Positions 1 to 11,522 of a stretch of 64,000 bases of DNA are shown one piece after another. Position 1 is the first letter of the stretch; the number at the start of each line of letters is the position of its first letter. Both the position numbers and the translations under genes were made by a program. Under the pieces are notes generated by a model that was not told where the DNA came from, searched no databases, and saw only the letters and a program-made list of their open reading frames with translations. This DNA comes from Sambucus nigra (taxonomy: Eukaryota > Streptophyta > Magnoliopsida > Dipsacales > Adoxaceae), in the NCBI GenBank assembly GCA_949130495.1, contig OX422223.1, positions 81,004,751 through 81,068,750 of the forward strand, given 5' to 3'.

Positions 1-1200
1 ACCAAAAGGAAGGTCAGGAAATTTTTTTACGGAGCATCCCTATGATAATGTTCCTGTGATTATTAGAGAGACTGCACCTGGAGGTTCCCCCTGAGTTCCC
101 TCTGGTTGGTATTTCGAATTTATTTGCATGGTCTTTTTCAGCTTTGGCCCATCTATGAAGGACTGGGTGAATTGGCTCGTGGAGCATGGTGCTCAAAATT
201 TTTTTAGTCAGTGCCATAGAGGGGCACTCTACATCCTCTTCTGCAATTGCGTGACTACTGATATGTTTGGTTGGTGGGCTTTCACCAGACGTGCTTAAAT
301 TTTTCGTGGTGACTCCTGAGTTAAGTATGTTGGGATTGGATCATTCCTCCTCGCACAAAACCAACTTCTTTCCAGTAGAGGATCTGAGTGAATCTCTGCG
401 GATGATATTGGGACCTTTGTGGTAGTGTTAACAACCGTCTACACATTCGTCTCAATCTGTTGGGGAGCCTGGGTTTATACTTAGGGATTATTTGAAATGG
501 TTATGGAAGAAGGTAACCACGAAGGTCTGTGCGAAGGAGACTGGACAAAGGTGGCTTGTGATGTTTGATGCTTTGGAGGAGAACGTCGTGTCTTTATCTA
601 AGACAATGAAAGCATACAATCACATAGGGCGTGTATAAAAGCACAACCAGGGATGGGATTCTTAGGGTCTTCCCTGGACTAAAAATGATGATGAGGTGGG
701 ACCATCGAGTAGTTTAAATAGGTCTTTTATGGAAGTTATTTGTAATGTGTATGTGTGTTTGTGTGTGTAGGTTTGAGGTGTTTGGTTGTATAGGTTTGAG
801 GTGTTTGGTTTTTTTCTCATTTTTGTCACTGATGTGTCATGTAATAAACATATTTCAATTTTTTAATAAAATATGATGATCATTTCAACATACTTTGTTG
901 TGGCTTTAAAGCATTTCTTTTTATTTGAACTATCTACACCAATCGCTAAGGCATATATATCCTTTTATTTTTTTCAAGCTGATGAGAGAGACTAATGTTC
1001 TCGGGGGAAGAAAATAATAGCGTTTTAGGAAAGAAAAGGGATCGGCCCCAAAGTGTTTTATGGGATTCCTATGTACCTGTGTGGGTTATTATAAATTATA
1101 AGTTTTTACTTTTAAAAATGTGACTTTTGAGAGGATCATGTCCTACGTAGTTATGAGTTGAGTGAAGGGGTTTATTTTAGATTATAAGGGAGGTGAGAAG
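1..1200. other. Unassigned region downstream of the Tat1 integrase
   Basis: No recognisable domain is seen. By position it should be the stretch between the Tat1 integrase (minus strand, ending near 1250) and a 3' LTR outside the window. It carries only short open frames with many stops. A 20-bp string (taggtttgaggtgtttggtt) occurs twice, near 768 and 800, forming a small tandem duplication beside a GT-rich patch. A coding function cannot be supported. Confidence 0.4.
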
Positions 1201-1249
1201 AGTCGTAGCGTGATAAGAGTTGGACTAGGGGTAAAATTTCTTAAGACAA

Positions 1250-2500
1250 TCCAAATTGATTGGACATTTCATCTCCTCATCATCGAGGTCTGTGAGTATA
1301 GCGGCGCCTCCTGACAGAATGTTCTTTACAATATATGGCCGACTTCCCTCTTGGATCCCAGATGGGTTTTATGATTTCTTTGAGGGAAATATATCCTTCT
1401 TGCACACCGCAATCATTGACCTTATTATTAAATGATTGCACAATGTGGCGATGGTACTCTTATATATGACATAGGGCTTTTAGTCTTCATTTATCCAAGA
1501 GTATGAGTTCATTGTAATGGCTTTTCAGCCAATCTTCTTCGCTAACATAACTTTTGAGCATGACCCACAGGGAGGGTATTTAAAGTTAGACATGTAGGAC
1601 TGCCTCCATGACATATACTAGGGAGTAAAGGGTATCCCCAGTAGGTGTTCTTATGGAGGTACGGTAGCCCCAGATGGTGTATGGGATTCGGTCTGCCCAA
1701 TCTCTACAACTTTTGGTAATTTTGCTGATGATCATTATAAGGATTTTTTTGGTGTCTTCGACACCCCCGTTGGTTAGTATCCTATAGGGAGAGGACTTGT
1801 GTTGGATTCCATACTTTCCAACTAGTTCTTTTAACTTAACTTCAAAATAGATCCCATTGTCTTATACCAACTCATGGGGAACACCGTAGAGGAAAATGAT
1901 GTTCTTCCTAATGAACTAATCTACTTTCTTTGCATTCAACACTACATATGACTTGACGTAAACTCATTTCGTGAAGTAATCAATAGCGACCAGGATGAAA
2001 TCATGCCCATTTTATGCATTGGGAGTGACTTTCCCAATGATATCTATGGCCCAAGTGGAAAAGGGCCAGTGAGAGAAGTCATGTTGTACAACTCTCAGTG
2101 AGGTAAGTGCTGAAGATTGGCAAACTATTAGAATTTGAAGCAACTTCCTGACATAGATAGTGTAGTCTTGTACCATTGTAGTCCAATAATTTCCTTAATG
2201 GATGGTCTTTTTGGCAAGCATATGAATATTCATTTGGGGTCCATATTCCTCACTGTTGATTTTCTGCATAACGTCATTGACCCCAACCCCACTATGCAAT
2301 GCAAGTGGGTTCCATTTGTAGAGTTTCTTATCATAGATAATATACTAAGCAGCAAGCCTACGAAGGGTCGCACAGTCTTTCTTGTCAGCATCCTGAGGAT
2401 ATCTACCATGATTGAGAAGGCACCAAATGTCATAATACCACAATCATGCTATATCCAGTTCTTCTTCCATTACGAGCTCAATATGGTAGAAATGAGTGGA
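1250..2500 (-). pseudogene. Tat1 integrase (Ty3/gypsy), broken
   Basis: Minus-strand translation in shifting frames shows the core of a Ty3-type integrase, the enzyme that inserts retrotransposon DNA into the genome. Visible in order are a decayed zinc-binding region, the core string FILVAIDYFTK near 1960-2010, a second catalytic Asp block read as DNGIYFEVK near 1830-1860, and a C-terminal part containing MEAVLHV and NKVND-like segments down to about 1270. A premature stop follows FTK, and several frameshifts are present. Lineage strings match the Tat group. The domain lies downstream of RNase H (2700-2993), as expected for a Ty3 pol, and continues the pol begun at 15640 on the far side of the nested insertion. 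It cannot be functional. Confidence 0.8.
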
Positions 2501-2699
2501 TGTTTCTTATTTCTAGACTAAAAGGAGGGACACTATTATTCCCGCGGGCATGTTGTCCATAGAGGAAAAGGCTGCCTATGCGTTGGCTAAACTATTTCTC
2601 GAATAAGGAAGGTAGTGGAAGGCGATTTCTTCGAATTGGGAGGCCAACTCTTCAAGGTGGGCAGGGAAGGGGAGGAGCTTTTCATCTTTGACTTTCCAA

Positions 2700-2993
2700 T
2701 TTTTGAGATATTATCCCACGATGAGAGTTGAATGTCCATAGACATTAATGCGTTTAGATTCCCTTTTCGAGGATGATCCTGAGCCCTATGTTACGATCTT
2801 CATATTCTATCATGTTATTAATGAAAGCGAAGTCCAATTTGATTACAATGGGAGTGTGAGAATCTTCGGGAGAAATTAGGAGTATCCCAATAATATATCC
2901 TTTCTTGTTAGAAGATCCGTTGAAGAACATCTACTATCCGAGCTCTTTCGAGAGATAATGTCTTCATATAGGAATTCAAAAATACAAACCTCG
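2700..2993 (-). pseudogene. Tat1 second (archaeal-type) RNase H fragment
   Basis: The minus strand reads FFNGSSNKKGY, then IGILLISPEDSHTPIVIKL and NNMIEYE. This is the start of the additional RNase H domain characteristic of Tat-lineage elements. In family members the first motif is DGS; here the catalytic Asp reads as Asn, and stops occur just upstream. The domain is cut by the nested insertion: its first residues are repeated on the other side, at 14442-14520. It is followed by integrase, the normal Tat order. Confidence 0.75.
2915..2993. repeat. 79-bp direct repeat, left copy
   Basis: This matches 14442-14520 with about five mismatches counted by eye. Both copies are Tat1 pol sequence just at the start of the second RNase H, and they bracket the 11.4-kb insertion. 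It is far longer than the 4-6 bp target duplication of an LTR retrotransposon, so it reflects either repair-associated duplication or a duplication already in the host element. Confidence 0.85.
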
Positions 2994-4586
2994 GCTCTTT
3001 ATTAAATACCGGGCGATCATTCCTTTATTAAATTAAAATCAAGGTGAACAGTTGGTTTATTCTTAGCATCACTGTCGCAAAATAAAATATACCAATTTAA
3101 ACACCCTAAATAATTAAGCTAAGTGTCAAAACAATTTGAACCTTATTTCCATTTTACTTAATTGCAATATGAAAACCTTTTTAATAACCAACAGTTTAAA
3201 AATCATATAAATATTAAGGATGGCAATTAACACACACGAATTTAACCATTTAGATAAACCAAACCAAGTTTAAAACTACAAATGAAATCATCCTGACAAG
3301 AGCAAATACACAAAGTACCGAATACTGAAAACAAATGAACATAAATCTCCAACAAATTCAAACTGAATAGGGAAACGGGCGACACATGCCCTAACTATGA
3401 AGAACTAAAACAGGAACTGAAACAATGGAGAGGTCGTCTACAACAAAGGCCTGCAACTCCCACCTCAGCTGCAGCACGTCCAATCCAAAGAACCTATGCA
3501 AGATGCCCCTGTGGCTGGGCTCCTGTAATACATATATATATATATATACAAGAGAGAAAGAAATGACAGAAAACGGGTCAGAGCCCGAGTGTAAAACAAT
3601 TTTGAAAATAGTATAGAAAGTATTGAAAATGCTTACCTGCTAATGCAACAACCATGTTAGTATGCGACACTCTCTTGCGAATTCTCACCTCTCATCTAGT
3701 GTGCACACCTACCGTACTAATAAATCTCATAAGTCTCTCTAACTTATTCTCCATAAGGTTTTATCACGTGAAAAGTAAGGTTATGATATTTACTTTAGAA
3801 AACCAATCTCTTCAAGATTTCTTACATTATTTAGAACAACTCAGTATTGTTATAAAATTCCCAAATACTTATAATAAATTTGAAGCAGTTATTCATTACT
3901 TAACTACTTATATGCACAATAGAAAGTTCCCATATAGATATACGTATATATATTAGTCACATATATAATATATATAGTAACGGCAGCCCACATAAAATCT
4001 ATGGTGCTGGCATACTCTGCTATAAAGTACCCGTATCACTCGTACTAAGGGAAATACTAGTTCAGAATCACTCTCGAACTGTATTAACACAAAACACATA
4101 CAAATGTAGGCGAAGCATAGTTCCAAGTCACTAAGAGGTCAGCACATACCCTCACGTCTCTTAGGACCATCTGACTATCACTCAGATAGCCTATATCAAG
4201 GAATCATATGTTCTAGGGTACAAGTCAATATCCCCCATAAAGGCCCAATCGAGATAAGACTATCCCAGTGCAGAAACCTCTGTGATAACAAGTAGCGCGG
4301 GTATAATTTTTACACAGATACATAATATATGCACAATCACACAGTCATATATATTGATATTTACATTTTCTAAATTAGGGGAGCCCATGACCCATAACTA
4401 TAATTATCCATTCTTAGCACATATTACTCGATTGTTTCACATAACGGATTTGTCTCTTTTATTCTCATTTATAACTTATTTTATACTTATTTCTCATCTC
4501 TCGAAGTATTCTATCTCACTAAGTGTAATCTCAGTAGGTATACTCTCACTTACCTTATGGTATAAATCCTAAATACGATTATCTCA
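2994..4586 (-). repeat. Chromovirus 3' LTR, distal part (left of the nested copia element)
   Basis: This is the end (in sense orientation) of the minus-strand 3' LTR, and joins 10156-11522 across the nested element to give about 2.95 kb. Its terminal segment near 3003-3075 matches, in reverse complement, the LTR end at 61190-61276 (shared string agtgatgctaagaat). The expected terminal CGGGGTATTACA is degraded near 3000. An (AT)n tract lies near 3531-3548. There is no coding content; the open frames at 3425-3956 and 4282-4572 have no recognisable similarity. Confidence 0.65.
4582..4586. repeat. Target site duplication TCTCA (left)
   Basis: TCTCA directly precedes the TG of the left LTR at 4587. 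The identical 5 bp follow the CA end of the right LTR at 10150. This proves that 4587-10150 is a single integration event. Confidence 0.93.
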
Positions 4587-5557
4587 TGAAAGAGTTGGCG
4601 CTTGCGTTCAATTAAGAAATAATATAATAAACACCTTTTTAACCCAAATTAACCCTAATCATGCAACTAGGTGTGATTGAAACAATATGAAATCATGGAT
4701 AAGATATTCAACACACAAAGTTTAAGGAAAAATCCCCCACAGGGGCAAAACCATTTGTATATCACTATAATTTGTAAGAGAAACGGCTTACAATCGAATT
4801 ACACTGAAATACAAGTTTTTGACTAAGAATTACCCTCAGGTATCGGATTCTGTAGTCACGGCTGGAATATCCCTTTCCAGTAGGGTTGGCGGCTGGAACT
4901 ATCCCTGTCCAGTAGGGCTGCAATGAAGAGGAAGAAGCGGTCCACTTCACAAGGGTTGAACAACAGCAATGGTGTTCTTGGGTTACCAAATTTGATTCAC
5001 ATAGATATGGAAGATGTGTGAATCTAAAAACCAAGAATCATAGGACTCAATAGGTGAAGACTTTAGGGTTGATATGCTCTGAACAACGTGGGAAAGTCTT
5101 AGAAAAACCACTTCCCGTAGTGGGATTAAGTAGGAGAACTTGAGCCCTGAAATTCGGAACATGATCTGAACATGATCTGTTTGGAATTATCCTCGTCGGA
5201 TCGGTCCGGTCCCTTTAGGCGGATCGGTCCGGTGACATCGGATCGGTTCCTTTTTGAAGACGGATCCATCCGGTTGGCATCGGATCGGTTCGGCATTTTG
5301 GCTTCATCGGTTCGCTATGGATCCGGGGTATACTGGCCTCACCTCAGCAGGCGGATCGGTCCGGTTCCTTTAGGCGGATCGGTCCGGATGAACCGGATCG
5401 GTTCTTTTATCTGGGCCGAATCGGTCCGGTCTGTTCCCTAATTCCTTTTCTGCTTTTGATATTCGGATTCCGTTGATGAGCGTATGATTCTTGAATTTTC
5501 TCAACGGTGTAACGGCGTACGACATATAAAATGCTAATGGACAAAAATGTCCTTACA
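4587..5557 (-). repeat. 3' LTR of the gag-only copia element
   Basis: Begins TGAAAGAGTTGG and ends TGTCCTTACA on the plus strand. It is 971 bp, exactly the length of its partner at 9180-10150. Positions 5196-5435 contain many imperfect copies of GGATCGGTCCGGT, a GC-rich iterated motif inside otherwise AT-rich DNA. The 89-codon open frame at 5172-5441 is produced by this repetition and is not a gene. Confidence 0.92.
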
Positions 5558-5571
5558 AATCTCCCCCTATG
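5558..5571 (-). other. Polypurine tract of the gag-only element
   Basis: The minus strand reads CATAGGGGGAGATT immediately before the 3' LTR. This is the usual primer site for plus-strand DNA synthesis in LTR retrotransposons. Its position directly against the LTR supports the element's orientation. Confidence 0.85.
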
Positions 5572-7020
5572 TCTATGCCGGTACATACATAAAAACAAAC
5601 ATCCGAATTATCAAGTAAAAGTGCCTATACAAATCTACCCTTCCATGAACCCAAAACTGAAAGAGTACAAGTGAATAAGACTGCATCGATTGATCTTCAA
5701 ATCTTCAGGAATCTCAACGCTTTTCTCATCAGGGTGTGCAATTCAGTTATCAAAGTAGTACCTACACACATGAGACAAAGCAAAATACCAAGTGACATAT
5801 CGAGTTTGAAATGAGATAAACATATATACCAATTTATGAACAAAACTCAAAATTTCAAATCTCCCCCATATAATAAGATAATTCTTTCTCCCCCTTTTTA
5901 TGATGTCCCCAAATAGACAAATGAGAGAAATAAATCAAACAATCAAGTACGGGATGTCACAAGGATAATATCACACCATGAATGAACACACAACAACCAA
6001 GTTGATGATAGCGTAAATGAAGAGGTGTGATCAAATTCGATAGGAAAATCAATGCATACAAACATGACATATGTGCATGATGAATATTGGATATTCCTAA
6101 CGAATGAACTCAAAAGCTTCCTTTGGTGTAAAAGAAATGCAATATATGACATTGACTAAATCAAATCAACAAATCAAAGCTCAAAGTGATTTCTACACCA
6201 ATAACGTCCAAAATGTTTTTCATGCTTTTTCAGGACTGTCAAGGAAGTGCAAACCCATTTTTTTCAATCTCCAACCAAACTCCCTCAGATTTATATTTTG
6301 AAGAGAGGCATTTTAAATTCTCAAACTTTGGAGAATTGAAGGTGAAACCTAAATGGCCCATATTTGGCATGAATTGCTTTTTATTGCCTTTTCAATTTTT
6401 TTTCGGGCTCTTTTAACCTCTTAGGACCTCGGATATTAAAATTCCTCCATTTTTTAGGTCCTTTTAAACGGTGGCTTTTGCGCAAAGGATAAAAATCAAC
6501 TTTCGCAGCCCCTCCCCGTTTTACAATTTAACACACAGTCTCACCAAAACGGTTTTCACATGCATTCCAATCTTGTCAAGTTTTATCGCATATTGTACAT
6601 TGTATAGACAGAATTGAGATAGAAACACTCAAGCCAATATGTGATAGACAAGTGCAATAGACAAATACAACCGTGCATGTGTGCAATAAAGGATATAGGA
6701 GTCAAGCATGTAGGAAATATCACTAATTACATCTCAAGGACTCCAATCAATGTTAAGCACATGGATGAAATGATGTAGCCTCTCAAATCTCTATAAACAG
6801 TCACATGGATAAATGGAATGAAGTTGTGACTTGGCTATCTTAAATGCTCATCCATAAAAGGCAAATCTCTTTTTGAATTTTTCAAAATTTTATCAAAATA
6901 AAATCTTTTTGTGTTTTTCTAAAAATTTTAAAAAATGAAAAACTAACTAATGATACATGCTAGCAATAGGTTTAAAAAATGACATGATAAACAACCTATG
7001 CTACCAATCAAGACTAGATC
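5572..7020 (-). other. Non-coding 3' interior of the gag-only element
   Basis: About 1.45 kb between gag and the polypurine tract, where a normal copia element would carry protease, integrase, RT and RNase H. No such domains are visible in any frame on either strand. The sequence is AT-rich with several short open frames of no recognised identity. It may carry cis signals for packaging or reverse transcription, but nothing specific can be pointed to. Confidence 0.6.
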
Positions 7021-9077
7021 TCAACCGGGAGTAACGGTGGAGTTTTCTAAAGATGGTGACATCTTTTGAACCAACTCCACTAGATCATGTGTAGTCTTGA
7101 TCAAAAACTTCACTTGCTCGCGAATATGTGCAAACTCTCTATCAAAATGAGCAGGCAAAGTATCATGAGTGGGTGCATGTGCATGAATATGTGAAGTGGC
7201 ATGATATGGCACAAAACCCAACTTAGAACAAAATTCCCTAAGATGTCCTCGCTTTTTGCAGTGGGAGCAAACATAAACCGGTCTAGGAAGTAATTTATCA
7301 ACAATTTTAGGATGAAAATTCCTAGACGGACACCCATGGGACTCACTCACAATGGTGGATATAGGCACGGGTGAATTCTATAATGTGACTTGAACTTCCC
7401 GTGCTTGGTTGAGGTCATCCTCAAGATGGGACACACGTGTCGTCAGACTAGACACCGTGTTGGTCAAGTTACCTTTTTCCCTTTTAAGCTCATCATTCTC
7501 TCTTTTCAACTCACCAATTCGAAGACCTAGGATCCTATTAGACCTTTTTGTTTCCATGGTCTCGATAAACAACTTTCTAAAGGCTTTTTGGATCAAACTA
7601 TCATCACCATTATCACCCTCACTATCACTTAGAGAAGTGGGCATAGCAACTTTTTTGCCCTCTCTCTTAAGTCTAGTAGGACACTCAAATTTCTTGTGCC
7701 CTAACCCATCGCACTCAAAACATCTTATCTTCTCAAGATCATTCTTTCTTTCTTTTCCACTCTCATCACAACCCTCTATTTCTCCAAACGATCTTAAATA
7801 TCTCTCTAAGGCGGTGATCCTAAGAACTAAAGAATTATTACGCTTCTTGGTTTCAAATGACTCAGAATACAACTCAGCGTAGGCGTGTTGAAGATTACAC
7901 TCGCTCTTACTTTCCTCATCCTCCCCTTCACTCTCATCGCTCTTACTGTCGAGGTGTCCTAGTGACGTAGCACCCTCATCGTCGTGAGAAGCATTGGAGG
8001 TACTCACATGACTTGCCATGAACGCTGTGAAGTTACGCTCATGCGGTGACTCATCTCTCGAGTCCACGGACTCGACCTCACTGTCGTCACTAAGGGTAGT
8101 ATTCAGGACAGTTTTACCCTTTTCTCTATTCAGACGGGTGGCACACTCAAACGCTCTATGACCCTTACCATCGCATTCAAAACATCGCTCACTGTCTTTA
8201 TTAGGAGGGTCTTTGAAATCTTTCTCATTTTCCTTTTCAACAATATTTTTCTCAACATTCCTTTTATCATTGAAATTTCCACTTTTCTTGAATTTGAGAA
8301 TTCTTTTGAAATTTTTTGCAAACAGGGCCAAGTCATCTAAGTCAAAATCACATTCAGACTTGGACTCAAAAACTTTTTCTTTCTTTTTCTGAAAATGAGT
8401 TTTTAAAGCAATCCCATTATCCTTAGCCTTAATGGTTTTGGGAAACATGTCAATCTCATAGGTTTGAAGATCTCCTACAAGTTCTTCAACTTAAGTGATT
8501 TCAAATTTCCCAAAGAGTTCAAAACAGTGACTTTAGGAATAAAGCGTTTTGGGAGAGATCTCAAAATCTTTTTAACGACACGCGTGTTATCAATTACTTC
8601 ACCCAAATTAAAACTAGTGTTAACAATGTCCGACAAGCGTGCAAAAAACTCATCAAAGCATTCGGACTCAGACATGGTGATAGTCTCAAATTGGGTGGCC
8701 AAATTTTATAATTTAGCCTCTTTAACAGCGTTCGTACCCTCATGGGTAAGTTGCAAAACATCCAATGCCTCTTTTGACGTGGTGCACGTCATTATGCGTT
8801 TGAACTCATCCGGAGTGATGGAACCGGAAATAGCACTCAATCCCTTAGAATTAAAGGAAGACCATCTTAATTCATCTTCGGTCCAAGTCGTGACAGGTTT
8901 CAAATTTGTCACGTTATCAACAGTGACGGAGGGAGGTGTCCACCCTCTTTCAACAAGAATCCATACCCATTCATCAATGGCTTTTAAAGCCGACCTCATA
9001 CGGGCTTTCCAATACGCATAATTAGTTCCGTATAAAATAGACAGTTTATTGTATGATTTCTCCATTTGAACACGCAC
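7021..9077 (-). pseudogene. Copia-type gag polyprotein (capsid UBN2 plus three zinc knuckles), broken
   Basis: Gag forms the virus-like particle and binds the element's RNA. Reading 9077 to 7021, the first open stretch (9077-8706) starts MRVQMEKSYNKLSILYGTNY and contains YWKARMRSAL and a WTEDE-like segment, typical of the UBN2/DUF4219 capsid region of plant copia gag. It ends at a stop at 8706-8708. The same frame continues to 8475 with the capsid end (ILRSLPKRF). A frameshift between 8475 and 8448 leads to a 356-codon frame (8448-7378) rich in Glu and Lys, with two CCHC knuckles (CFECDGKGHRAFEC and CFECDGLGHKKFEC) and a coiled-coil-like tail. A stop near 7378 separates a last segment (7368-7021) with a third knuckle, CSHCKKRGHLREFC. 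No pol follows. Two stops and one frameshift make it non-functional, although the defects are few. Confidence 0.9.
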
Positions 9078-9162
9078 TTTTTAAAAAATCAATTATTTCA
9101 GACAATTGATATCTTAGAAAGATTTTTGCGGAAGTTAGGAATACACAACAAGATAGCGTAAC

Positions 9163-9176
9163 CTGCTCTAATACCA
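9163..9176 (-). other. Primer binding site of the gag-only element
   Basis: The minus strand reads TGGTATTAGAGCAG three bases from the 5' LTR. It differs by one base in its first 12 from TGGTATCAGAGC, the initiator-Met-tRNA PBS of many plant copia elements. Confidence 0.85.
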
Positions 9177-9179
9177 ATT

Positions 9180-10150
9180 TGAAAGAGTTGGCGCTTGCGT
9201 TCAATTAAGAAATAATATAATAAACACCTTTTTAACCCAAATTAACCCTAATCATGCAACTAGGTGTGATTGAAATAATATGAAATCATGCACAAGATAT
9301 TCAACACACAAAGTTTAAGGAAAAATCCCCCACAGGGGCAAAACCATTTGTATATCACTATAATTTGTAAGAGAAACGGCTTACAATCGGATTACACTGA
9401 AATACAAGTTTTTGACTAAGAATTACCCTCAGGTATCGGATTCTGTAGTCGCGGCTGGAATATCCCTTTCCAGTAGGGTTGGCGGCTAGAACTATCCCTC
9501 TCCAGTAGGGCTGCAATGAAGAGGAAGAAGCGATCCACTTCACAAGGGTTGAACAACAGTAATGGTGTTCTTGGGTTACCAAATTTGATTCACATAGATA
9601 TGGAAGATGTGTGAATCTAAAAACCTAGAATCATAGGACTCAATAGGTGAAGACTTTAGGGTTGATATGCTCTGAACAACGTGGGAAAGTCTTAGAAAAA
9701 CCACTTCCCGTAGTGGGATTAAGTAGGAGAACTTGAGCCCTAAAATTCGGAACATGATCTTAACACGATCTGTTTGGAATTATCCTCGTCGGATCGGTCC
9801 GGTCCCTTTAGGCGGATCGGTCCGGTGACATTGGATCGGTTCCTTTTTTAAGACAGATCCATTCGGTTGGCATCGGATCGGTTTGGCATTTTGGCTTCAT
9901 CGGTTCGCTATGGATCCGGGGTATACTGGCCTCACCTCAGCAGGCGGATCGGTCCGGTTCCTTTAGGCGGATCGGTCCGGAATAACCGGATCGGTTCTTT
10001 TATCTGGGCTGGATCGGTCCGGTCTGTTCCCTGATTCCTTTTCTGCTTTTGATATTCGGATTCCGTTGATGAGCGTATGATTCTTGAATTTTCTCAACGG
10101 TGTAACGGCATACGACATATAAAATGCTAATGGACAAAAATGTCCTTACA
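9180..10150 (-). repeat. 5' LTR of the gag-only copia element
   Basis: 971 bp, TG...CA. It aligns base for base with 4587-5557 with about 26 substitutions and no length change. It has the same internal array of GGATCGGTCCGGT-like motifs (9789-10022). The low divergence relative to neighbouring elements indicates a comparatively recent insertion. Confidence 0.92.
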
Positions 10151-10155
10151 TCTCA
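10151..10155. repeat. Target site duplication TCTCA (right)
   Basis: Identical to 4582-4586; directly follows the CA end of the LTR. Confidence 0.93.
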
Positions 10156-11522
10156 CTATCGTGATCTTCTAGGTAAACTCACCGTCCCAAATGTTTTAAT
10201 CATTACACCTAAACAACTCCCAATAATTCTGCACTCTTTTAGGTTCATCGAACACTGGTTTTCCTCACTTAATTTGACTGTTTACCCAAATAGAGGCAAA
10301 ATAGGAAAATTCTCTAAAAAATTAGAAATATCGCTCGAACCATAAGGTATCTCGCTCGAACGACTTCGCGCGACAATGCATCTCGCTCGAACGACTTCGC
10401 GCGACTTCGCGCGACATCACGCGACCTGAGATGTTTCGTCTTCAACCTTTGACAGCCTCGTTTTTCACCCTTTTTAAGCTTAAAAACTCTATAGTTTAAT
10501 CCCCAACATCTCATCAGCAATCCCAATCAATAATAACAAGATTGTATATCATTCATAACATCCTAGGATCATTAATTCGTCATAAATCATCAAGATTCCA
10601 TGAAATCCCCAAATTAATTCATAAGAACCCTAGTTTCCAAATTTTCAATTAAAGAACCTAACCAACCCCGATTCGTTCATCAATATTATTTCCAATTTCG
10701 TGATAAAACCTCTACATATGATGGGTATGTCCATGATATATTAAATTTCTCTAACCATGCGATTTAAAGTCTCTAAATTATCAATTTCTTCCATGAAACA
10801 TGCTCTTGATAATCCTAAACTAACATGGGTGAGACATTAACTAAAACAAAGAAAGATAGATACTTGCCTGGGATTCAAGGATCTGATTTGTTGATGAAAA
10901 AGATATGGTTGTGTTCCTTGTCGTGCGATCTACGTTTTGGTGGTGGTGGCAGTGCCAACGGATGAGTTCTTGGCCTTGGATTGCTTGCAAAGCTCTCTAC
11001 CTTCTTCTCTAATGGTCGTTCTTAGGTTTTGTGATTGATAACCCTAGAAGACAACTCTTAATGGCTGATATACCTTAGGGAAATTCGTGGGTTTAGTTAC
11101 CCAAAAATATAAAATGTCTATAATACCCTCTCGGGATGTCAATTAGGCCTAAAAACGCCCCGAGACCCAAACTAAACCCCCGGGTATACTTTTCTGACTA
11201 TCTTGACCCTTTCGGACATGTTGGCGCACTTGAAATGACCATACAGGCGACTTATAATTTATTCGCTGATATTAATAATAATAATAATTTAGTCCCGACA
11301 CGACACAGGCACGTCCCGACTTAATTTCCATAATTGCCATTTTATTCACTCGTGACAATTTTTAATAAAATCAATTCTACATATTACTTTACTCAATAAG
11401 TAATATTTAACAAATAAACAAATTTCCAATAATTACTAACTCTTAAAACAACTTTATGGATTAATATTAAATTAATTTATCTCAATTAAAATTTAATAGC
11501 CATAAAAATACGGGGTATTACA
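10156..11522 (-). repeat. Chromovirus 3' LTR, proximal part
   Basis: Ends CGGGGTATTACA on the plus strand (begins TGTAATACCCCG in sense). Positions 10378-11522 match 13307-14441, apart from a 10-bp extra unit in this copy. Near 10331-10425 it carries about three tandem copies of a CTCGCTCGAACGACTTCGCG unit, a CpG-rich minisatellite inside the LTR. Open frames here are incidental. Confidence 0.85.

Larger units (their letters stand above)
4587..10150 (-). mobile_element. Ty1/copia-type gag-only element (TR-GAG-like), structurally complete
   Basis: A 5564-bp minus-strand LTR element. It has two 971-bp LTRs (4587-5557 and 9180-10150), both TG...CA, about 26 differences between them by eye, a perfect TCTCA target duplication, an initiator-Met-tRNA-type PBS next to the 5' LTR (9163-9176), and a purine-rich tract next to the 3' LTR (5558-5571). 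The 3.6-kb interior encodes only a copia-type gag (9077 to 7021). There is no protease, integrase, RT or RNase H, and no obvious deletion scar, so it resembles non-autonomous gag-bearing elements mobilised by a partner's pol. Gag itself is now broken. It lies in the chromovirus LTR and is one of the younger layers of the window. Confidence 0.88.

Noticed and set aside
5172..5441. 89-codon plus-strand open frame rich in Ser, Arg, Gly and Phe
   Set aside because: It is generated by the iterated GGATCGGTCCGGT motif inside an LTR, and the LTR partner at 9180-10150 is part of the same structure.
7409..9021. Long plus-strand open frames (157 and 185 codons)
   Set aside because: They lie antisense to the gag coding region of the copia element, have no domain signature, and are explained by the gag codons on the other strand.
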